Source of the DNA: Pseudisothecium myosuroides
Taxonomy: Eukaryota; Streptophyta; Bryopsida; Hypnales; Lembophyllaceae
DNA: 64,000 nucleotides
Direction of reading: 5' to 3'
NCBI GenBank assembly: GCA_951799445.1
Contig: OX637289.1
Coordinates: 3,512,501 to 3,576,500, forward strand
Part shown: positions 10,149 to 22,659 of the stretch, in pieces
How the letters are laid out: each line of letters opens with the position of its first letter
How positions within the stretch are numbered: the stretch's first letter is position 1
The notes under the pieces: model-generated
The model's database searches: none
What the model was told of the DNA's origin: nothing
What the model saw: only the letters and a program-made list of their open reading frames with translations
Program-made: the position numbers and the translations under genes

Positions 10149-10619
10149 TTATAAATTGAAAGATTATAATGTTTGATTATCAAGGAGTTAAAACTATGAA
10201 ATCAAGCTAAAGTCTTACCATCCTCTTTTCACATGTCAAATCTAAAAAATTGTCCACCAAAAAAATATGAGGATTAAAAGGTAGAACATGCATAACCCCA
10301 ATGAATTTATGGCTTTTCAAATTCTATTCTTTTATTTTTTTAAATGAATTTTTCATGTAATTTTGTCTTTAAGATCTAGTATATTTGAGAGCCCTCAACA
10401 ATAGAAAATCAAGATTTGCAATGGACAACCTTGCAAAAAATCTTGAATAGAAAATTCACAATCATTCATTTTCATAATTAGATTTTTGATGCTAAGACTA
10501 GACTTCCAAAAAACATTAAAAAATAACAACTAATGAAAATAGTAATTTGGTTAGGTTTTATTTAACTTCATAGATTTGTCGACAAGAGAATTTGGTACGT
10601 CAAGCATTTAAAGGATTAA

Positions 10620-10890
10620 GGTAGGTACTCGCCAAACCGCCAATTCTTGCTACTTTGCCTAGTTTTCATTATTATTAGACAAGTCAAATTTTCATAATTT
10701 CTTCTTGGCAAGTGAAAGGAGCTTCCAACACACCAAAGAATGCAACATTTGAATATTGTATGCAAAAGTTATGATGGGTCAAAGCTTTTTTTGATAGAGG
10801 TTATAAAATTGTTTCTTCCACATAGGTACGAAGATATACACTAAAGTATGATGGTTTTGGGTAAGTGGCGCATACAAGGTATCTAGCTTA
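10620..10890 (+). repeat. Dispersed repeat, copy 1 of 3
   Basis: Similar blocks in the same orientation occur at 56725-56975 and 58655-58895. Landmarks are CTTGCTACTTTGCCTAG, the TTATTATTA stretch, CCAACACACCAAAGAATG, TATGCAAAAGTTAT and TTTCTTCCACATAGGTA. No coding capacity is seen. Confidence 0.6.
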
Positions 10891-11103
10891 TAGTTGCATT
10901 TCACAATGAGAAAAAAAAATGGACAACACACACACATCTAGAGCATCCCAAATGATTAGTGTACCAGTAACTTACCATAAGCTTACTGCAAAATTGATTT
11001 TGCAATATATTTGAATCATTATTTTCATTTTCATGTTGGAACCACGCTACACTAAAAAAAAATTAGTGTCATCCATACCTAGCTACTTACTCAAGGTGTG
11101 GGT

Positions 11104-12298
11104 GCTAGATTATCCACCCTTGGTAATAAAGCAAACACAGCCAGGTTCTTAGTTTTTATCCACTTTTTAACCCCTAAAGGACCGAGGCTTTTTTCCATCA
11201 AATTACACTCAAAACTGCCATTTCTATTGTGAAGAGCAAAAAACTTTAAAAATTGTTTTTTTTTGCATATCCAACCATAAGATCTTATACTTGACTACTA
11301 GATGAATACGTGGAAGAAATTTCAGAAACTTTGAACATGTAGATTGCAAGATATATGCATTTAAAGTGAAAGAAACAAGTTTTTTTGTACCTTGCTTGAC
11401 TAGATTTTTTGGTTTTGAATCTTTTTAATTCAAGATTTTTGCACTACTGATTTTGATTTTCTACTTATTTATGTTAAGTAGTTGAGTTGAGAATCTACAA
11501 AAAAAATTTAGGAAAAAAAGCACTTAATTTTCACTCATTAAAAAATTGTTAAGTAGAAGTGGGTTCAAGATTGAAGGAAAAACTAAATTGTTAATAGCTT
11601 TTAGATGAAATTGAATCACAATAATTCCAACGGTGAAATTGTTCTAGCAGGAAAATCTAACTCTTTCTAACAAATTTTTTTGAAAAATTCTAAAAATTGC
11701 ATTCAAAAATGAATTCTAAAAGTTATTTTTCCAAGAAGATGCTTAGATTGCCCGAAAAACTAAGATTGTCCATAACTTTCTCATTATTAGTCCAAATTGA
11801 ATGAAACAAAGCTTCACATGTAGACAAAAATATAATCTTTGAGGAAAAAAAAATTTTAATTTTTTTTTAATTTTCTGTGATTTTTTTTGTGCTGCCCGCC
11901 GAACTCCATTCTTGCTTATTGTGGCATAACTTTTTCTCCCGAGCATCAATTAAAATAAATATTATATATTCACAAAGCTCTCGCAAAAATACACAACCTC
12001 AAAAATTCCCAAAAAATATCACTAAAAATTGAGACAGTAGGAACCTACCCAAACCCAAATTGTTCCCCGAGGGGACAAACGGTCAGCAAACGGTCCTTTA
12101 GGGCCGGGGTTAATTTAAGGGGTGTTGTGAGCGCGGTCCACTATGCCTTCCAAGCAATGGATCTTTGTGGGCGCTAGATTATCCACCCTTGGTAATAAAG
12201 CGAACATGACCAGGTTCTTAGTTTTTATCCACTTTTTAATTTAAGGGGGTGTTGTAAGCGCGATCCACTGTGCCTTCCAAGGAATGGATCTTTTGCTA
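11104..12298. repeat. 126-bp tandem duplication, first copy split by a MITE
   Basis: GCTAGATTATCCACCCTTGG occurs at 11104 and 12173. Subtracting the 943 bases of MITE plus one TTAA leaves a 126-bp unit. The first copy is interrupted at ...CACTTTTTAA and resumes at TTAATTTAAGGGG. The second copy reads straight through as CACTTTTTAATTTAAGGGGG and is therefore a natural empty site. Confidence 0.85.
11171..12109 (+). mobile_element. Complete piggyBac-type MITE with TTAA target duplication
   Basis: The left end is CCCCTAAAGGACCGAGG. The right end, in reverse complement, is CCCCGGCCCTAAAGGACCG, so the ends pair apart from a short insertion. TTAA flanks both sides (11167-11170, 12110-12113), and the neighbouring tandem copy shows one TTAA at the same place without the element. 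The 939 bp carry no transposase. The motif ATCCAACCATAAGATCTTAT about 100 bp inside the left end recurs in other members. It would depend on a piggyBac transposase supplied elsewhere. Confidence 0.85.
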
Positions 12299-12539
12299 AT
12301 GTTTCATAAATGTCGTGGATGGGCAAAAGAAATGGCTAGAGATGCATGTGATGACTTCCAAGCTAACTGCCAATGATCGGGGGTTACGGTTACTTAACGG
12401 TGAAATTCTACCGTATTAACTATCTATCCTATGTCGAGTGTAGACTAGGTAGGTGGCGCCATTTCTAACAATCCTACCTAACTGAAATGGGACCCCCTAG
12501 GTTCCTTCCATGGACCCCTAAGGTTATCTATTATGTTTT

Positions 12540-13290
12540 TTACGTCCCACCTGGGAATTCTACTTTTAGAGACTAACCCTAAATTTTAACTTCTACTCTA
12601 AGTTTTAACGTTTAACTCTAAGTTTTTATTTTCAACCTATTCTAAAATTTACTCTCCAAAGTTAACTCTCCAAAGTTAACTCTATGTTTTGACTTTCAAC
12701 TTTAAGTTTTTACTCTTAAACTAACTCTAAAATTTACCTTCTAAGTTTAATTCTATGTTTTGACTTTTAACTCTAAGTTTTTTACTTCTAAAATTAATTC
12801 CAAATTTCAACCTCTAGGTTTAACTCTACAATTTCACTTTTGACTCTAGGTTTTCCACTTCTAAAAATTAACTCTAAGACTTAACTTCTACCTCTAACTT
12901 GTTATTTCTACTTTTAGCTTTGAATTCTACTATCTAAGTTTTACTCCAAGTTTTGACTTCTAAGTTTAATCCTAAATTTTAACCTTTAATCTTAACTCTA
13001 CTTTAAATTTCTAACTTCAAGATTTGACTCCTCTTTCTAACTCTAAAATTCTACTTCCTAAATTCACTCTAAGTTCTTACTTTTAATTTCTCCATTCTAC
13101 TTGGATTTTTTGACTCCTAGATTAATTCTAACTTCTTACTTTTAAACTACTCTAAGATTTGACTTGAGAATTTGACCCCTAAAATTTAAGCTTCTAAATT
13201 AACTCCAAATTATTAACTTCTCAATTTACTCAAATTTTTGCCTTCTAAATCTAATCCTAAATTCTACTCCCTAATTTATGAACTTCTAAT
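12540..13290. repeat. Degenerate short-unit array (CTCTAAGTTTTAACTT-like)
   Basis: About 750 bp are built from loosely repeated units of 15-25 bases such as TTTTAACTTCTACTCTAAG and AACTCTAAAATTTAC, with variable spacing and substitutions. The plus strand is pyrimidine- and A-rich. It looks like an old minisatellite and has no open frame of note. Confidence 0.65.
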
Positions 13291-13389
13291 CTAGACGGCT
13301 AACCTATTCTAGCTAATCATGGCTACGGCCTAATCAAGAATATCAAGGAGTAATCAAGAGAAAATGCCAAAAATTAGGTTAATGGCTTA

Positions 13390-13449
13390 CCTCATCGTTG
13401 CTAGTGTTGGAAATAACCTCGTCCACATTTTTGTGTGCATCCTCGTCCA
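13390..13449 (-). CDS. Possible first coding exon
   Basis: On the minus strand an ATG (13447-13449) opens exactly 20 codons, beginning MDEDAHKNVDEV and ending SNDE. GTAAGC, a good splice donor, follows at once in phase 0. The acidic start and clean donor are suggestive, but no downstream exon was found in the repeat-rich sequence that follows. The protein is not recognised. This is a weak candidate. Confidence 0.2.
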
Positions 13450-13969
13450 TGGTACTCCCTTGGTTATTTATTTTCTTTTCAAAGCTCACCGCTTATTTTA
13501 GAAAATATTACACTTTTTAGGATCTAACCTCCTTCCTTCTCCCTTTCCTTCTTTTTCTTTCTCTTTTCTTCTTCTACAAGATTACTATTCCACCAAGTGT
13601 ATTGATGGCGTTCTTACAACTCAAACTCCAAAATCTAAGAGAATTTTTTTCTTTCTTCTAATGGTCATCAAGCATTTCCGAGATTTCCTCCTAGGTCTAC
13701 CTAACCTTAGGTCTAGGGTACTATTGATCGTCTCTCTTACCTCGTCTCCTATTTCATTCTATTCTCCTCTAACCTTCCTCCATTGTTTATAGATGTAACT
13801 TTTTTGTTGGTGAGAGTTGGAATTTCTTGTGTGCAGGTACGGTGGTGCGACTCTTTTTCTCCCTCCTCCCTTTCCGTTTTAGGCTCTAAACCTCTACTCC
13901 CACCCAGCTTAGTAGTAGGTTAATCCCATAATCTTTTAGGGAGGACAAACTTCCCCTCCAAAAAAAAGA

Positions 13970-14335
13970 CAAGTTGAAGTAGCCTCCCCAGGCCAAACTC
14001 CTGCCTGGCCGCCCCAAGATCCCCGCCTGGCCACCCAGCTCTCTGGCTGGCTGGAAGCTGGCTGGGGGGTCGGGTTTTTTTGTTTATTTTTTAATTATAA
14101 TTTTTTATTAAATTTTTTTTGAATTGGTTTTTGACTGATTTTCTGGCTAATTTTTGATCTGGTTTTCCGAACTGGTTTCTGGTTGGTTTTTGATCCAGTT
14201 TTTTAGACTGATTTTCTGGCTGGTTTTCTTAACTAGTTTTATTGATTGGTTTTCTAAACTAGTTTTTTGGATTGGTTTTCTAAACTGGTTTTTTGGATTG
14301 GTTTTCTAAGGACTAAGAAAAGACTAGGCCTGGCT
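13970..14335. repeat. GC-rich CTGGCTGG stretch followed by a GGTTTTCT array
   Basis: At 13975-14070 variants of GCCTGGCC and CTGGCTGG recur. From about 14110 to 14330 variants of ACTGGTTTTCTGGATTGG recur every 20-25 bases. No gene is seen. Confidence 0.6.
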
Positions 14336-14618
14336 AAAAACTAGGAAAACTGGATTTCTTTTTCTAACTAAGGAAAAAACTAGATTTTATTAAACTTGGG
14401 TAACACAAAACTTGCTAATGCTAGATATCTTGGAAGCTAAACTCTAGACATTTCCAAAAAGGTCTTGGAAACTAGACTTTGGAACTAAAGACTGGGGAGG
14501 TTCAAAGCTCGCCATAAAGTTGGATTTAACACCAACTTTAGGACTTCGTGGCACTTCGTGGCACTTCGGGGGTTCAAAGCTTTGCCGTCCGGACCGTTTT
14601 AACACATACTATAGGACT

Positions 14619-14951
14619 TTAGTTAGTCACAAGTTCAAAGCTTTGCCGTCCCATGGGAGGAGGTCCACACAACGAGGGAGACTTTAGAAGAGGGTAGAAA
14701 AAAAAACACTTAAAGAAAACACATAACAAAGTCAAAGCTTCGCCGTTCCTAAGGGGGGTCCACTCAACAAAAGAGAAGTTAGAAGAAGGTGGGACACTGA
14801 AAAACCACTTAAAAGAAATACACAACAAAGTCAAAGCTTCGCCGCCCCGGAAGGGGGTCCACTCAACTAGAGAAACTTTAGAAGAAGGTAAGTATGTGAG
14901 TAAGGGAAAACAAGAAGTTAAGATAAATATGGTGACACAAAACTCACACAC
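14619..14951. repeat. 99-bp tandem repeat, three copies
   Basis: CAAAGCTTCGCCG-type starts lie at 14634, 14733 and 14832, exactly 99 bases apart, with a weaker relative at 14574. Each unit continues with GGGGGTCCACTCAAC, then TTAGAAGA and CACTTAAAAGAAA. Because 99 is divisible by 3, one minus-strand frame stays open over 110 codons and reads as 33-residue repeats containing VEWTP and GEALTLLC. No known protein repeat was recognised. Confidence 0.75.
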
Positions 14952-17900
14952 TAAAGGCCCACCAAAGTGGCATCGCCAAGGTACAGTGGAGGGTGTCTTT
15001 AGGATTAGTACAAGACACCAAAAAAGACTCTTAAAACCACAAAAGCTAGCTCACGAGGGCACGAGAAGGATACACAAAGTATAGAAGGACGCTCAACTCA
15101 CAACAAGAGCACAAAGAGTATACAAAGCAAGATAGAAGGACCCCCAAGGACCTTCAAAGCTTGAAATGCAACAACAATGGAGCCAAAAGTGCTCCGAAAA
15201 TACCGTAGAGGTTTTTGGCTTCAAACTCCAAAATATCCAAAATAACTTGGATCCACGGACCCAAAATAAGAATTGGGGGTGATTTTAGAGAGGAAAATGG
15301 AGCCCTTATATAGGTTTCCAAGGGCCCACTCCCCCCTCTAATTTTCTAACGGTAACCTTATCAACTTAGATTTTCATCATAATCCCTAAAAAACAACTTC
15401 TACCATCTATGTTGAATCAACATCCTAGCTTTTGGAGATTAACTCCAATCGTCGAACGGATTGCGCCGTTGGCTCCAAATTGCCATGCTTAGGCCTAGGC
15501 TTTCTATTCCCCCATACTAGGACCAAAATCCCATCGTAGGCTAATTTAGATTAAAAATCAAGTCGTGGTAAATTCTTAAATCTTAAGAGTCTCCTATTTT
15601 GAGAAAAGTAACTAGCCTAGGGTCTCCGGTAGGTGCAAGAGAGTAGGAAAGGACTCTTTGTTGACTTCGTTTTGCCATCGTATGGTCCCGAAATGCCGGT
15701 CAACGTCGCGAGGACCCCGCCACGTGATTAATTCCTGAGCAATCTCGCCGGTTTGGGTACTTGCTGCTATTGGAATGTCGTGAAACTTCACGGAGCACAT
15801 TATTAACATAAAACAAGCTATGCTAATTTTTAGTTAGATTTTATTGTAACCTGGGTAATTTCCACGAAATTCCATGAAATTCCCGTTGGAAGTTAGAACG
15901 GTTGACCATCCAGAAAAGGTTCTTTTGGAAGTCGGAAGATGCCAGGAATTTTTATGGGACCTCTCAGGGAGTTGCATGAAAGATGTGTAGGTGCGTTTCC
16001 GTACCTGGCACAATTGATCAGTGGAGATTAAAACTGGCCATCTTCTTGAATTGGCGATGGTGCGGGAATATTCTATAGATGAGGAAATCTTGGCAAATTG
16101 ATTTCGCTGTTGGACTTCTGGCACGGGATTTATCCTAGAATACCATCTTTGGGCAGTAGATTCCTCCACGAGCCCGTCTTGTGTTAGTAGCTCCTACATG
16201 CTAACAATTAGGATTTGGGGAATTCATCAATCTAATGGGGAATTCTAAATCTAACTCTAGGATTCAACCTAGTGGCCTCACTGTGGATCCTTTGGACCGA
16301 CTTAGCCATGAATTGCCACATTCATGGTGGGATTTAGCCCTTTTGGGGCTATGCAACTCAAATCTTCCAAATCTCGCTATCTCGGCAATTTGGCATTTCT
16401 ACTCTATTTTTAGGCGAGGTTTGGGGAGTTCTAGGTATAAACGCAAATCTAAACCAAATATTATAATGGGCATGATGCAACTCCATTTTGGTTCTACACT
16501 CTTTTTATGATTTTTTGTATACTTTTATCAACTTTAAATTGCAAATTTCAAAAAAATAAAATCTATGAGTCCCAAGTGACAAATTGGGAGCTCTCACCTC
16601 TATGCTCCTGTCTATCATTGTGTCTCTACCTTTGTTGCTGCAAATATTTCGTATTGTTTGTCCCCCTTGCAGAATTGTAGTTTGTAGTGTCTTCTTGATT
16701 TCAAACTCTGGCAGTTTCTTCCCCTCTTGCCTTCTTGCTGTGGAATAGAATATTCTTAGTAGCAAGCTCAAGTTGTCTAGGGACTTACGTAGCAAACCCC
16801 GTATCTTGCCGCCGAAACACACAAAAGCTAGGATTGTGACTTGTGAGTTCTCTAGCAGGGCAACGCGTTGGCAAGTGTTTTCTAGAACAACTATGCCATC
16901 AAGTGAGGCGTATCAATAGCAGCAAGGAGAACTCACAGTTGGTCTTCATCTCCTTCACAACTTTGAAGGAGATGATGACCAATTGTGAATTCTCTAAAAA
17001 AAGTACAGTCAATTCTTATGCTGTGTTTGCAACTTAGGGCTTTGCTGTGGGATCAATGAGGGCACCCCAAATCGATTCTTGCATTTGCTTAGGGTTTGAT
17101 GTCTTGTGTTGTAGTCATTCTTGATTGTAGGATAGCCTTGCAAGGGAGCTACTAGTCTTTGTGGCTTTGTTGAAGGGATGATTGAAACTTGGAAAACCGC
17201 TCCTAGCTTAGGAATCAATCTTGTTTCTAATCACTCTTTCTGTATATAAAAATATGGAGACTTGTAGTTTAGAGTGGGAGTTCCTTAGTATTTAAGCTTG
17301 CAGCTTTTTAAATTTGTTATTGCCAAAGATTTGGCTTTTTTGCATTTTTATTGTTCCTCTTTAGATCAAGATTTATTATAATTATTCTAATTGAATTAAT
17401 ACTCCATCAAATCTTTTTTAAATTAGGACTCTACTTTGGCCAAGGGTTCTACTGCTTATCTTGCTGCGATGTGGTATTATTTTGCAATCTATTCATCAAG
17501 TGCGCAAATGCTACTCAATTGGAAAAAAAATTTATCCTCTATAATATACAGACTACAGAAGTTTAGAATGTTGTTTTCAAATCGCAGGGTAGTGAACTTG
17601 AACTTAGTCTAAGTAAGAAGTCGTAGTGAAGTCAAGTACATGTTGCACAAAAGTCACGGAAAAGTAGGGAACTAGTAGAAAGTTTGGTACTTTGCAATTT
17701 TGTGAGTACTTCATAGAAGATTGCAGTGGCTAATGTGTTGCATGCTGCAGTTCAAAGTCAGCAACAAAGTCTTCTTCATGAATCCTCGATTTGTAAGGCA
17801 AAAATTGGCTCTAGGGAGCACTAACAAGCTGCCATGTCAACACAAGTTCTGGACTTTCAAGTACATAAAGTTCATGATTGACTTGATGGAGCCTTTGGCT

Positions 17901-18300
17901 TCCTGCAGATGATTTGGCATTTAAACGGGAGGGAGTAGTTCATTCTATGGTGCAGGTGGAACTGCATACAATGTTGTTGTAAGTGCTGAGAGCCCTTGTA
18001 CCGCTCTTCCTTTGGAAATGCAAAAATCCCATTTCTTGACATCACTACTCTTAAGTTGAATGGATTGCATGATACCCAAGCTCAGTTGTTAGTGGCTAGT
18101 GTCTATCCAAAATGCAATGTGGAAGTGTTGCTGGAATCTTTCTTGAGTAGTGCATTCAGAAGTCAATGACCAATGTTTGAGAGTGTTGTCTTTGATTTGC
18201 ATTGCATGCCTCCCCGCATGTACAAAACCCATTGTTTCACACATAGTAGCAACACTACTAACGACCAACTGAACAACAACTCCTAATTGGCTCAATTGAT
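14952..18300. other. Long stretch without a recognisable gene
   Basis: Only short open frames without domains are present. Sequence style (for example the TATATAGG stretch near 15318 and purine-rich tracts) could be old retrotransposon non-coding DNA, but I found no LTR pair, primer binding site or polymerase motif. Confidence 0.3.
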
Positions 18301-18945
18301 TTTAATGACTAGAACGCAACTCAAAATGTACTATACAACGACTTCAAAATGACTTTTTCTTAGTCAAAGGGCCCCATATTCCTTTCTGCACACATCGTGA
18401 TAACTGAAAAACAACTACAAAATGACTTCTGACGTCATTATACACATCACATTCCCAACAATGCCTTTGTAACTTCCTGATGACTGATAAATGAGTGGAC
18501 ACGACTCTGTTACAACTTTGGAATGACCCTAAACCCTGAATCCTACATTGCAATCCACGTCAGATTTGTAAGGGGTCCGCCCCAACTTGTAAATGACTAG
18601 TAAATGATTAGCCTTGTGGTTGTCCACGTCAGATGTATCAAGGGTCCGTTGCAACTTGGAAATGACTTGCAAATGACTAGATACGTAGATGTCCACATCA
18701 TATGCTTGGTGAATGCACTTTCCAGCTTAGACTTTCTCATCCATCGTCCACCCAGAAAGAAAAAGATGGTGATAATAGTTTTTTTCAGTTTTTCAAAATC
18801 CGTAGATTTTAGGCCAATATATATGATAGTTCTACAACTGCAAAAGACGCAGTCATTTACCAGGCATTTAAGGCATAAATGACTCCTAGAAGTTGTAAAA
18901 CTGTCATTTATTGCAGTCATTTATACCCCCAATTTTTTGTAGTGA
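18301..18945. repeat. AAATGACT-rich degenerate repeat, MITE-like end
   Basis: The motif AAATGACT recurs many times. A block with CCACGTCAGAT, AAGGGTCCG, CAACTTG and AAATGACTAG is repeated in tandem near 18550-18700. The right edge reads, in reverse complement, CACTACAAAAAATTGGGGG, a typical plant MITE terminus. No matching left terminus was found. Confidence 0.45.
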
Positions 18946-21046
18946 ATAGAAATTAATTGAGTTGGAATCATTTGGAAGTGCTTGGCTAACCAAGTAGGGA
19001 TAAAAAAAAATGGGGAGGGATACTAGTTTTTATGTATTAAAGAGATAAGTGCTACCGACTTGCAGGTAACACTTTTGTCAGATAAATTTTGGAGGACAAT
19101 TAGTCTTGAGTCACATCACTTTTTTTTCCATTTTCAATGAAGTATCAAAGCACTTACTAGTATAACATACTCTAGTGGTGCTCCAAATTCCGACATTTAC
19201 TATGCATTGGACTAAAAAGCCCACATTAGAACATATATATATATATCACATATCTATGATTAATGTTGATATCATCCACAATCTTCCAACCCCTAAAATT
19301 TTGGGTTTGCCACCATTTTACCCAACATGTTTGCTTCTGCTGCAAGCTTGCATCATTTTGGCAAAAATACAATTCATTGATCTAGATTGGGACTATGAAA
19401 AATGGAATACTACAACAAATACAAAGCCTGGGGATCTAGTGTCACCAATTGGAGCTTTGAGTGGGAATGAATGGCATCTCAAAATCCGAGGCAGGAAGAG
19501 CCAGCTTGTTTGCCAGCTCATGTTGCAAAAGATTATTACAGCTGCATACAGACTCATTAATTTAACCCCAGTGAGAGTTGCAGGAACTTTCCTGCTTGCT
19601 CATTCAAACATTGAAATTAGCATTTCCATTTCGGATGATGAGATTACAAACCGTTCTCATTGGGATTAAATTAATTTGAATGTGGTGCAGTATCATACTT
19701 GGTACATAAGCATACAAAGTGGTTACAAATTATTGTAAACAATGTTTAAATCCCATAATGATTGGTATTGGCAACATGAGGTCTTAGAAGAGGGTTACTT
19801 TGCGATGAGCATACAAGCACAAGACAAATGGGTATTGAATATCCACTATTCATTGTGATTGACCATTGCCACTTGGCCTTGTACTTTTTACTTGGTGAAA
19901 TGTTCAATTTCCTAAATCTCACTTAGATGTGTTACATTGAACTTCCGATGAAGTATCATAAAATTGATGTCATGTACTGCCACATCATAATTAGTACACA
20001 TTATCCAAAATTCGTTGACCAAATCCGCTTATATATATTTCAGGCCAGAACTTTTAGAATTGCCTATACATGAGTGCATTTAGAGGGTTTTAGGATTAGA
20101 TTCTAAATTTTCAAACTATGAATTTGCCATATAGAAGTGTTGAATTGTTTTTGTATATGAACGGTTAACCAAGTTTTGTAAATTTTTCATATTTATTCTA
20201 CTCAAATTCATCCTAGCCTTTAAATAATTGAAATGTTGTACTACACGTCATTAGACTTATATAAGCGGTTTTACTCATGATGCAACTCTTTTTTAGGTTA
20301 CAAAACAAGCCAATGGTGCATTAACAAATAACTGCTTAAATCCATTGAAGCAACTTGGATAAAGGTCACCAGTTTACACTTCATGAGTTTTTTCTTACAA
20401 CTTGACTATACCCAAACATACTAAACGCCATGACTTAGTGAATTTGAAGTCCACACTAGAATACCGTAATTCTGTAAATTTCAAGTCCAAGGTGGACGTC
20501 TTAGTCTGCAAAATTGGGAAGTCCCAATTGTGAATTAGTCTCAAAGGTACATTTGCTGATTTAGGCCTAAAAGTGCCTAGTACAAGGAATATTGGGCAAA
20601 ATCGCAAAGTGGATTCATCCTATGGAGCATCAAACTGGGCCCAGGCAAAGTTTTAACATTTCCATGTGACCAATTGCTTGCACAAGAAAGTAAAGCTAAC
20701 ACAGAGCATTGAACCAACAAATTGGAATGACACTTTGAACTTCAATTGGGCACAAATGCGGAATGGAAATTTTGTATCATTCCATGGAGTAATTACAAGC
20801 TTGCTCAAGTGGCTACGGCAGTTCAAAATGGGCAGTTTCTAGAATGACAGCACTATGCCATACTCACCCGCTAATCAAAACTATACAGACCTTCGTAGTT
20901 GCCATGAACACAGCAACAAGAAGTGCAAGTTTGAGCCCAAATACATCACAAAGAAAGGCTAAACCAGAACTCTCAAAATGGACACTAACCTAAGTATCCT
21001 TTTTGTTTGGTGGCAATACTCAACCCTAATGCAAGAACACCAAAGC
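18946..21046. other. No convincing gene
   Basis: An open frame of 164 codons on the plus strand at 19175-19669 has no recognisable domain and AT-rich codon use. It may be chance or a decayed exon. Nothing else is identifiable. Confidence 0.3.
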
Positions 21047-21588
21047 CTACCACTTCGGTCCATCAAAATCTAGATCCTCATTTGCGCTAAATTGCCAAAA
21101 GGACGACATGGCACCTCCAGAATGTTGCGGGGAGTGAGACTGAGTGTCTTCATCTGTTGGGAAGATGGTGATTGAAGTTGGGATGTCATCTTCTTGCAGT
21201 CCCTTGTGACTAGGCCACTCCCACTCGTTCTCCGAGTAACGCCCATGCATTCGAGGTGATCCTCCCACAGATCCACCCAAGTAAAGTTCTGTATCAGAGT
21301 AGTATGTGTTGTTAAACCCCAGCTGATCATCCCACTCAGGGCCTGTGCCAATTTTGAGCAAGCACCTCCAATTTAAATGGAATATATGTTGATGCATAGT
21401 TCTATTTCATGGAACTCTGAATTGGCTTCCTTTGTCCACTGCAACTCGTCACCCTCGCCACACTTCAAAAGAGCCCTCACCGCATCTACAGAAAAGAAAG
21501 AGAGCTTCCCCCTGCGACGCTCCACTTCCTCATCAACAAGCTTCAGGTAATCACGCAGTTCAACCTTGGTTTTGGGTAGGGAAGACAT
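21047..21588 (-). CDS. Unidentified coding-like segment, two adjoining frames
   Basis: Two minus-strand frames adjoin. The upstream one (21373-21588) starts MSSLPKTKVELRDYLKLVDE and is charged and helical in character. The downstream one (21047-21397) runs through CLLKIGTGPEWDDQLGF and SENEWEWPSHKG to an acidic, Ser/Thr-rich tail ending DLDFDGPKW. Composition is richer in GC and in charged residues than the neighbourhood, which supports past or present coding. The join could be an intron or a frameshift around 21370-21400. I do not recognise the family. It could be a host exon pair or a gag-like transposon fragment. Confidence 0.3.
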
Positions 21589-22655
21589 AATTCTAAACTA
21601 GCCAGAACAACAGCAATCAAGTCTGTCAGCGCCCAAGCACAAACTACAATGAAACGCAAACTAGAGCTGGAAATGTGAAGCCAAACCTGCTCATCCAACG
21701 CCTAATACTTGCATAGACAGCATTCCTATACACACAAATCATAATCAGTCTTCAATGGAATTAGACGCCTTGGTTGAGGAAATATAAAAATTTGGACCCT
21801 AATACATCACCCATCAAACATAAAAAATTGGGAGATCACAATAAGTCAAAATTATGGACTCAATCATATCTAAGATTGCACACTAAGTAAATTGAGTGTA
21901 GTTCGGTTTTGCATTGATTACTAAATTAAGATTAAGACAAGTATAGAGTACAAGGGAGGCTAATTCAAAAAAAACTTTGAGTTTCAAAATCAACTAATTT
22001 CAGTCCAGACACTTCCAAAGAAATAAATGAAATAATCTAAGCAAGCTAAAATAGATGATTCTTCTAGGATAATATCTTACCCTACGTTGGGGTCTGAGTC
22101 ATTAGACTCCATAGAAAAATGTATATTACATTTTTCGGTACTTATGCAAGGTGGGCCAAAAGAAAGACAAGTTCATTCACGCACTGAGCTTCAGTATGGA
22201 TGAAGTAATGAAATTACTTAAAATGGCAAGGATAATTATAAAAAATATTGCCTAAAATGGAAGTATTAACATCGAATATGTCGTTAGTGGATTAATTTAG
22301 TATTGTACTTGTATATGTGTCAAAGTAGGAGCTTAGACTTTCAATATAGGAGACTATGAATTAAAAGTTTACTTCCTTGAAGTACTATATATGTATTCAA
22401 ATTCCTAGATAATCACTTTCCTACAAACAAAGTCCATGTATTCCAAGCACTATATCAAATGCGCCTTTTTTGACAAATGAATGTATCTAAAAGCTTTGGA
22501 TGAATTGAAAATGGAAGTTTGTAGAGCCCTGCATTAAGTAGTCCGGTCTCTGACTTGCACAGCTTTGGCCTAATGAAGTATGAGCCAAATATTTTATAAT
22601 ACTTATATATAGCAGTCTGTGTTGGCCTTCACGGTTTTGCGCTTCTAAATTATTT
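21589..22655. other. No gene or named repeat seen
   Basis: The stretch is AT-rich with only short open frames and no recognisable motif. Confidence 0.3.
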
Positions 22656-22659
22656 GAGA

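Noticed and set aside
12100..17300. An LTR retrotransposon covering the gene-free stretch
   Set aside because: No long terminal direct repeats, primer binding site, polypurine tract next to an LTR, or polymerase motifs could be found.
19175..19669. 164-codon plus-strand frame as a gene
   Set aside because: The translation is rich in Ile and Leu with no domain, no splice context and AT-rich codon use. It is noted only as an open stretch.
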